From NCBI GenBank assembly GCA_938039225.1, contig CALHVH010000153.1, positions 1 to 8,201 of the forward strand: DNA of 8,201 bases, in the 5' to 3' direction. Positions 4,841 through 8,201 of this stretch are shown here, piece after piece. The stretch's first letter is position 1, and each line of letters starts with the position of its first letter. The position numbers and the translations under genes were made by a program. The DNA is from an uncultured Gammaproteobacteria bacterium (GTDB lineage: Bacteria > Pseudomonadota > Gammaproteobacteria > Steroidobacterales > JABDMI01). The notes below the pieces were generated by a model. The model made no database searches, was not told the origin of the DNA, and saw only the letters and a list, made by a program, of their open reading frames with translations.

Positions 4841-6307
4841 ATGAGCCAAGAAATACTAATTAATGTAAGTCCTTATGAAGCGCGCACAGCCCTAATAGAG
4901 AATGGCGTCTTACAGGAGTTATTTCATGAGCGTCAATCTACTAGTGGCTTAGTGGGTAATATTTACAAGGGCAAAGTCTCGCGTGTTTTACCTGGAATGC
5001 AGGCAGCGTTTATTGATATTGGTTTGGAGCGTTCGGCCTTTTTGCATGCTTCGGATATTGTGCATCTTGGCGTTGATGAAGAATCGGCTTATTCGCAACA
5101 AGCCCAAGATATTCGTAATTTGGTCAATGAAGGTGGTGAAATCCTAGTGCAAGTTACTAAAGATCCAATGGGCACTAAAGGTGCACGCCTTACCACCTAT
5201 ATCACTTTACCCTCTCGTTTTGTAGTTTTCTTGCCAAAAGGCAATGGCGTTGGTATTTCAAATCGCATTAAAGATGAAGATGAGCGCGAACGTTTATTGA
5301 AACTAGTTCAAGACTTACGAGAAATCGACCAAGGCGGTTTTATTGTTAGAACTGCAGCGGAAGGAGCCAATGCTAATGCGATACGTGCAGATATGCTCTA
5401 TATGCGTAAGCAGTGGGAATTCTTAACTGAAAGTAGTTTGCATAGTTCAAGCAAACAACTGGTGCATAAAGATTTAGATTTGGCGCTACGTAGTATTCGT
5501 GACTTGCTAAATGAACAAACTGAGCGTATTCGCATTGATGATGCTGAGGCTTATGAAAAAGCTAAATCTTTTATGCAAGACTTTATGCCAAAACGAGCAG
5601 TCATTCTTGAGCACTATCAAAATAATAGACCAATTTTTGATTTATATAATGTTGAAGATGAAATAGCTAAAGCTTTAGACCGTAAAGTGCATTTAAAGTC
5701 AGGTGGATATTTAGTAATAGACCAAACAGAAGCCATGACTACCATTGACGTAAATACCGGAGCATTTGTTGGTTATCGTAGTTTAGAAGAGACCATTTTT
5801 AAAACTAATCTTGAGGCCGCACAATCTATTGCTCACCAACTACGTTTACGAAATTTAGGCGGTATCATTATCTTAGATTTGATAGATATGGAATCGCAGT
5901 CTCATCGTGAACAGGTGGTCTCGGTTCTTAAGGCCGCATTAGAAGACGATTATGCAAAAACTCAAGTGAGTGAATTAAGTTCATTAGGCTTAATTGAAAT
6001 GACTCGCAAACGAACGCGTGAAAGCTTGGGACATATTTTGTGTTCAAATTGTCCTACCTGTGAAGGTGCTGGCTCCATTCGTTCACCAATTACCGTATGT
6101 TATGAAATTTTCCGGGAAGTAATTCGTCAAAATAAACAATTTGATTCAAACGAAATACTAATTTTAGCAGCACCAATTGTTATCGATCATTTATTAGATG
6201 AAGAATCAGCGAGTCTTGGTGAGCTTGAAGGACATGTTAATAAACCAATACGTTTGCAAGTTGAGTCATTGTACCGACCAGATCAGTATGATGTGGTTCC
6301 GGTTTAG
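4841..6307 (+). CDS. rng: ribonuclease G
   Basis: RNase G is an endoribonuclease that matures the 5' end of 16S rRNA and cuts some mRNAs, preferring 5'-monophosphate ends. The 488-residue length matches E. coli RNase G (489), and the long scaffold tail of RNase E is absent. In order it has an S1 RNA-binding domain (about 36-125, with GNIYKGKVSRVLPGMQAAF from 39), a 5'-sensor/RNase H-like region, and the DNase I-like catalytic core. The core carries the magnesium ligands Asp303 (TIDVNTGAFVG) and Asp346 (ILDLIDM). The MTRKRTRESL segment (387-396) leads into the zinc-link pair Cys404/Cys407 (CPTCEG). AAGAG (4832-4836) lies just ahead of the ATG, 9 bp after maf. All catalytic residues are present, so it should be active. 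The gene is complete and ends in TAG. Confidence 0.97.
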   Translation: MSQEILINVSPYEARTALIENGVLQELFHERQSTSGLVGNIYKGKVSRVLPGMQAAFIDIGLERSAFLHASDIVHLGVDEESAYSQQAQDIRNLVNEGGEILVQVTKDPMGTKGARLTTYITLPSRFVVFLPKGNGVGISNRIKDEDERERLLKLVQDLREIDQGGFIVRTAAEGANANAIRADMLYMRKQWEFLTESSLHSSSKQLVHKDLDLALRSIRDLLNEQTERIRIDDAEAYEKAKSFMQDFMPKRAVILEHYQNNRPIFDLYNVEDEIAKALDRKVHLKSGGYLVIDQTEAMTTIDVNTGAFVGYRSLEETIFKTNLEAAQSIAHQLRLRNLGGIIILDLIDMESQSHREQVVSVLKAALEDDYAKTQVSELSSLGLIEMTRKRTRESLGHILCSNCPTCEGAGSIRSPITVCYEIFREVIRQNKQFDSNEILILAAPIVIDHLLDEESASLGELEGHVNKPIRLQVESLYRPDQYDVVPV

Positions 6308-6320
6308 TACTGGGTACTAG
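6304..6320 (+). repeat. hairpin overlapping the rng stop codon
   Basis: TAGTAC (6305-6310) and GTACTA (6314-6319) are perfect inverted copies around a TGG loop, and a T-G wobble pair can extend the stem to 6304/6320. The rng TAG is part of the left arm. There is no following T-run, so it is not a classical terminator. It lies where a ribosome binding site for the next gene would be expected. Confidence 0.35.
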
Positions 6321-6327
6321 TCTTGAT

Positions 6328-8201
6328 ATGAAAACAGCTCCTACAACTAACTCTATGCGAAGAAGACGTAAGCGTGATAACAAAACGCAACGTACTTTTT
6401 TGCAAAAAATAATCAGAGGCATTGGAATACTTCTGGTTATTATTATTCTTTTGCTAGCAGTTTTAGTAGGGATTGGTAGAGCATATATTGAAGCAAATCC
6501 TCAAATAAAAGATGAGCTTACACAAAAACTTGCTCAACGTTTAGGTGTTGGATTACAAGCCGAGGATATAGGGGTACGTTGGCGTTGGGCAGGACCGCAA
6601 GTAACCATTGATAACCTGGAATTTCAAGATCCAGAGTCCAAGCAGACCTTAGTTACTTTTGAGAGTGCTCAGGTTGTTTTGGACATAAAACGTTATTTAA
6701 AAACCAGAATCATGGGCGTTTCAGCAGTACGTCTTCAAGGAGCGGATTTTTTTCTACAAAGACGTGATGAAAAAACTGTATTCCTAAATGGCCTTGAAAT
6801 AAACGATATTAAAAAAATATTCAATCCTGAGCCAAGCGATGTAAATACTGATGAAATTAACACATCAACGAAGACTGTTAATTACCCCAAAGGTATTTTC
6901 GAATTAGAAAATATTACTTTTGTCTATCAAGATGTTTTAACTAAGAAAGAAATCAGAATTGCCGATATATCAGCACAAATCAACAATAGTGAACAATTGC
7001 TCAAATTGGTTATTTCAGCTGAGGCGGATAATCTAGCAGATCAATTTAAAATAAGCTTATCAACGCCTAACCCCGAACTGCATAGAAAGCTTTCCTGGCA
7101 AATTGTATTTGAGGCTGAAAATTTAGAGTTAACTGAATTATCTACGCAATGGTCTAATTTAAAGCCTATATTCTTAGGGCAAAAAAACCCACAGATGTTA
7201 GCACCGGCCGAAAAGTTACAATTTTCTCAAGGCGTATCAGACATAAAATTGTTCATGCGCTACGCCGATGAGCAGATAAAAGCCATGAATGGCACGGTTG
7301 ATTTTGATGGATTGGAATTTATCCGCAACTCAACAAATAGTGACAATCAATTACAAGAATATATTAGTGGTTTAGGTTTTAGGTTCTCTTATGAGAATGA
7401 AGAAGAGTTGACAAATTTTAGAGTTGATAAAATAAAACTCGATGGCACGCAAACAAATTGGCCGGATAATAATCTTATACAATTTAAGCGCCTAAAGTTT
7501 GCTGAAATTTATACTGAAGAAACAGTTCCAATCGAACGCGAAATAAAAAATGACTCGATTAAAAACTCTAGCGTAGATGAAAGTTTAGTAGACACTAAGA
7601 CAAAAGAACTGGAAGAGATTGATCGTTCAATTGACCATTTGTTGTCAAGTGATAATCCCGACAAATCAGCGCTTAAAAATATAAAGCTAGCAGAGCTTAA
7701 AGCAAATTATATAAACCTGACAGAGCTTTCGCCTCTCATTGAAGTGCTATCCAGTTTTGTTCCTGAAACTATTTTAAAGACCAAAGTTGATTGGTCGGAG
7801 ATATCTGGCGTTGTTGAAAATGTACATTTAGAAATTGATAATCCACTCAATTTGCTGAACTCCTACAGCGACGCTTCAGCTACTTTTGAGTTTGAAAACT
7901 TAAGTATTCCTAGTGTTAATTACTCTGCCAGTCTGAGTGGTTTAACCGGCACATTTAATTTTAAAGACAAACAAGGTGTATTAAGTCTTGAGTCCGACGC
8001 TTTAGTTTATGAAAATTTAGACCTATTTAGAGATCAACTGACTATCGATACGTTAAAAAGCGATGTATCAATAAAGGGTGAAAATGATCAGTGGCATCTA
8101 ACTAGTGATAGTGTAGTCATTGAAAACCCAGATTTTTTAATCAACACTAATTTGGATATCTTACTCAAAAAAGACTCAAGTCCCTTTGTTGATATTAAAG
8201 C
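6328..8201 (+). CDS. yhdP: YhdP/AsmA-like envelope protein (TIGR02099 type), N-terminal part
   Basis: This frame stays open from the ATG to the window end (624 codons), about half of a typical YhdP of roughly 1,270 residues. YhdP belongs to the AsmA-like, bridge-forming proteins that span the periplasm and carry phospholipid toward the outer membrane. Visible here are a strongly basic cytoplasmic start (RRRRKR, 11-16), one membrane helix (about 31-50), then the family's opening motif (RLGVGLQAEDIGVRWRWAGP, 71-90) and repeated beta-strand segments. The LAELKANYINLTELSPLIEV stretch (454-473) also matches the family. A charged linker (about 397-450) lies between strands and may form a short coiled coil (TKELEEIDRSIDHLL). 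The gene follows rng by 20 bp, as in E. coli rng-yhdP. No ribosome binding site is obvious; the next ATG is at codon 10. The C-terminus is outside the window. Confidence 0.88.
   Translation, partial: MKTAPTTNSMRRRRKRDNKTQRTFLQKIIRGIGILLVIIILLLAVLVGIGRAYIEANPQIKDELTQKLAQRLGVGLQAEDIGVRWRWAGPQVTIDNLEFQDPESKQTLVTFESAQVVLDIKRYLKTRIMGVSAVRLQGADFFLQRRDEKTVFLNGLEINDIKKIFNPEPSDVNTDEINTSTKTVNYPKGIFELENITFVYQDVLTKKEIRIADISAQINNSEQLLKLVISAEADNLADQFKISLSTPNPELHRKLSWQIVFEAENLELTELSTQWSNLKPIFLGQKNPQMLAPAEKLQFSQGVSDIKLFMRYADEQIKAMNGTVDFDGLEFIRNSTNSDNQLQEYISGLGFRFSYENEEELTNFRVDKIKLDGTQTNWPDNNLIQFKRLKFAEIYTEETVPIEREIKNDSIKNSSVDESLVDTKTKELEEIDRSIDHLLSSDNPDKSALKNIKLAELKANYINLTELSPLIEVLSSFVPETILKTKVDWSEISGVVENVHLEIDNPLNLLNSYSDASATFEFENLSIPSVNYSASLSGLTGTFNFKDKQGVLSLESDALVYENLDLFRDQLTIDTLKSDVSIKGENDQWHLTSDSVVIENPDFLINTNLDILLKKDSSPFVDIK

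Noticed and set aside
6237..6422. Minus-strand frame spanning the rng-yhdP junction
   Set aside because: It overlaps the conserved end of rng and the N-terminus of yhdP and has no supporting motif or ribosome binding site.

Overview
The window reads as an AT-rich gammaproteobacterial chromosome segment. The presence of LptE, RNase G, YhdP and an outer-membrane-type NlpC/P60 lipoprotein points to a Gram-negative cell. The order holA-nadD-rsfS-rlmH-maf-rng-yhdP, with heavy use of TTA and CGT codons, suggests a Legionella- or Coxiella-like member of Legionellales. That placement is inference; no taxonomic marker is present. Nearly every gene is housekeeping, and I see no defence system, phage, CRISPR array, tRNA or rRNA.

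Layout. At the left edge (1-178) is the 3' end of lptE (LPS-assembly lipoprotein). It is followed 26 bp later by a small gene (205-699) for an unrecognised HEAGH-motif, zincin-like protein. Converging on that gene from the other strand is an NlpC/P60 cell-wall hydrolase lipoprotein (718-1299, minus). A 238-bp region (1300-1537) holds a plausible promoter for the hydrolase, two small inverted repeats, and a weakly supported 59-codon ORF whose stop overlaps the holA start as ATGA.

From 1538 to the right edge all genes are on the plus strand and tightly packed, with gaps of 5 to 32 bp: holA (DNA polymerase III delta), nadD (NAD biosynthesis), rsfS (ribosome silencing), rlmH (23S rRNA pseudouridine methylation), maf/yhdE (dTTP/UTP-type pyrophosphatase), rng (RNase G) and the first 624 codons of a yhdP/AsmA-like envelope gene cut by the window end. 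This looks like one transcription unit linking replication, NAD supply, ribosome control, RNA processing and outer-membrane lipid homeostasis. In E. coli these genes are split between two loci (leuS-lptE-holA-nadD-rsfS-rlmH and mreBCD-yhdE-rng-yhdP), and here they are joined at the rlmH/maf boundary.

The parts that depart from the expected arrangement are the two extra genes between lptE and holA, the holA leader, and a charged linker inside the YhdP-like protein. None amounts to a clear new system. The HEAGH protein is the best candidate for something undescribed.
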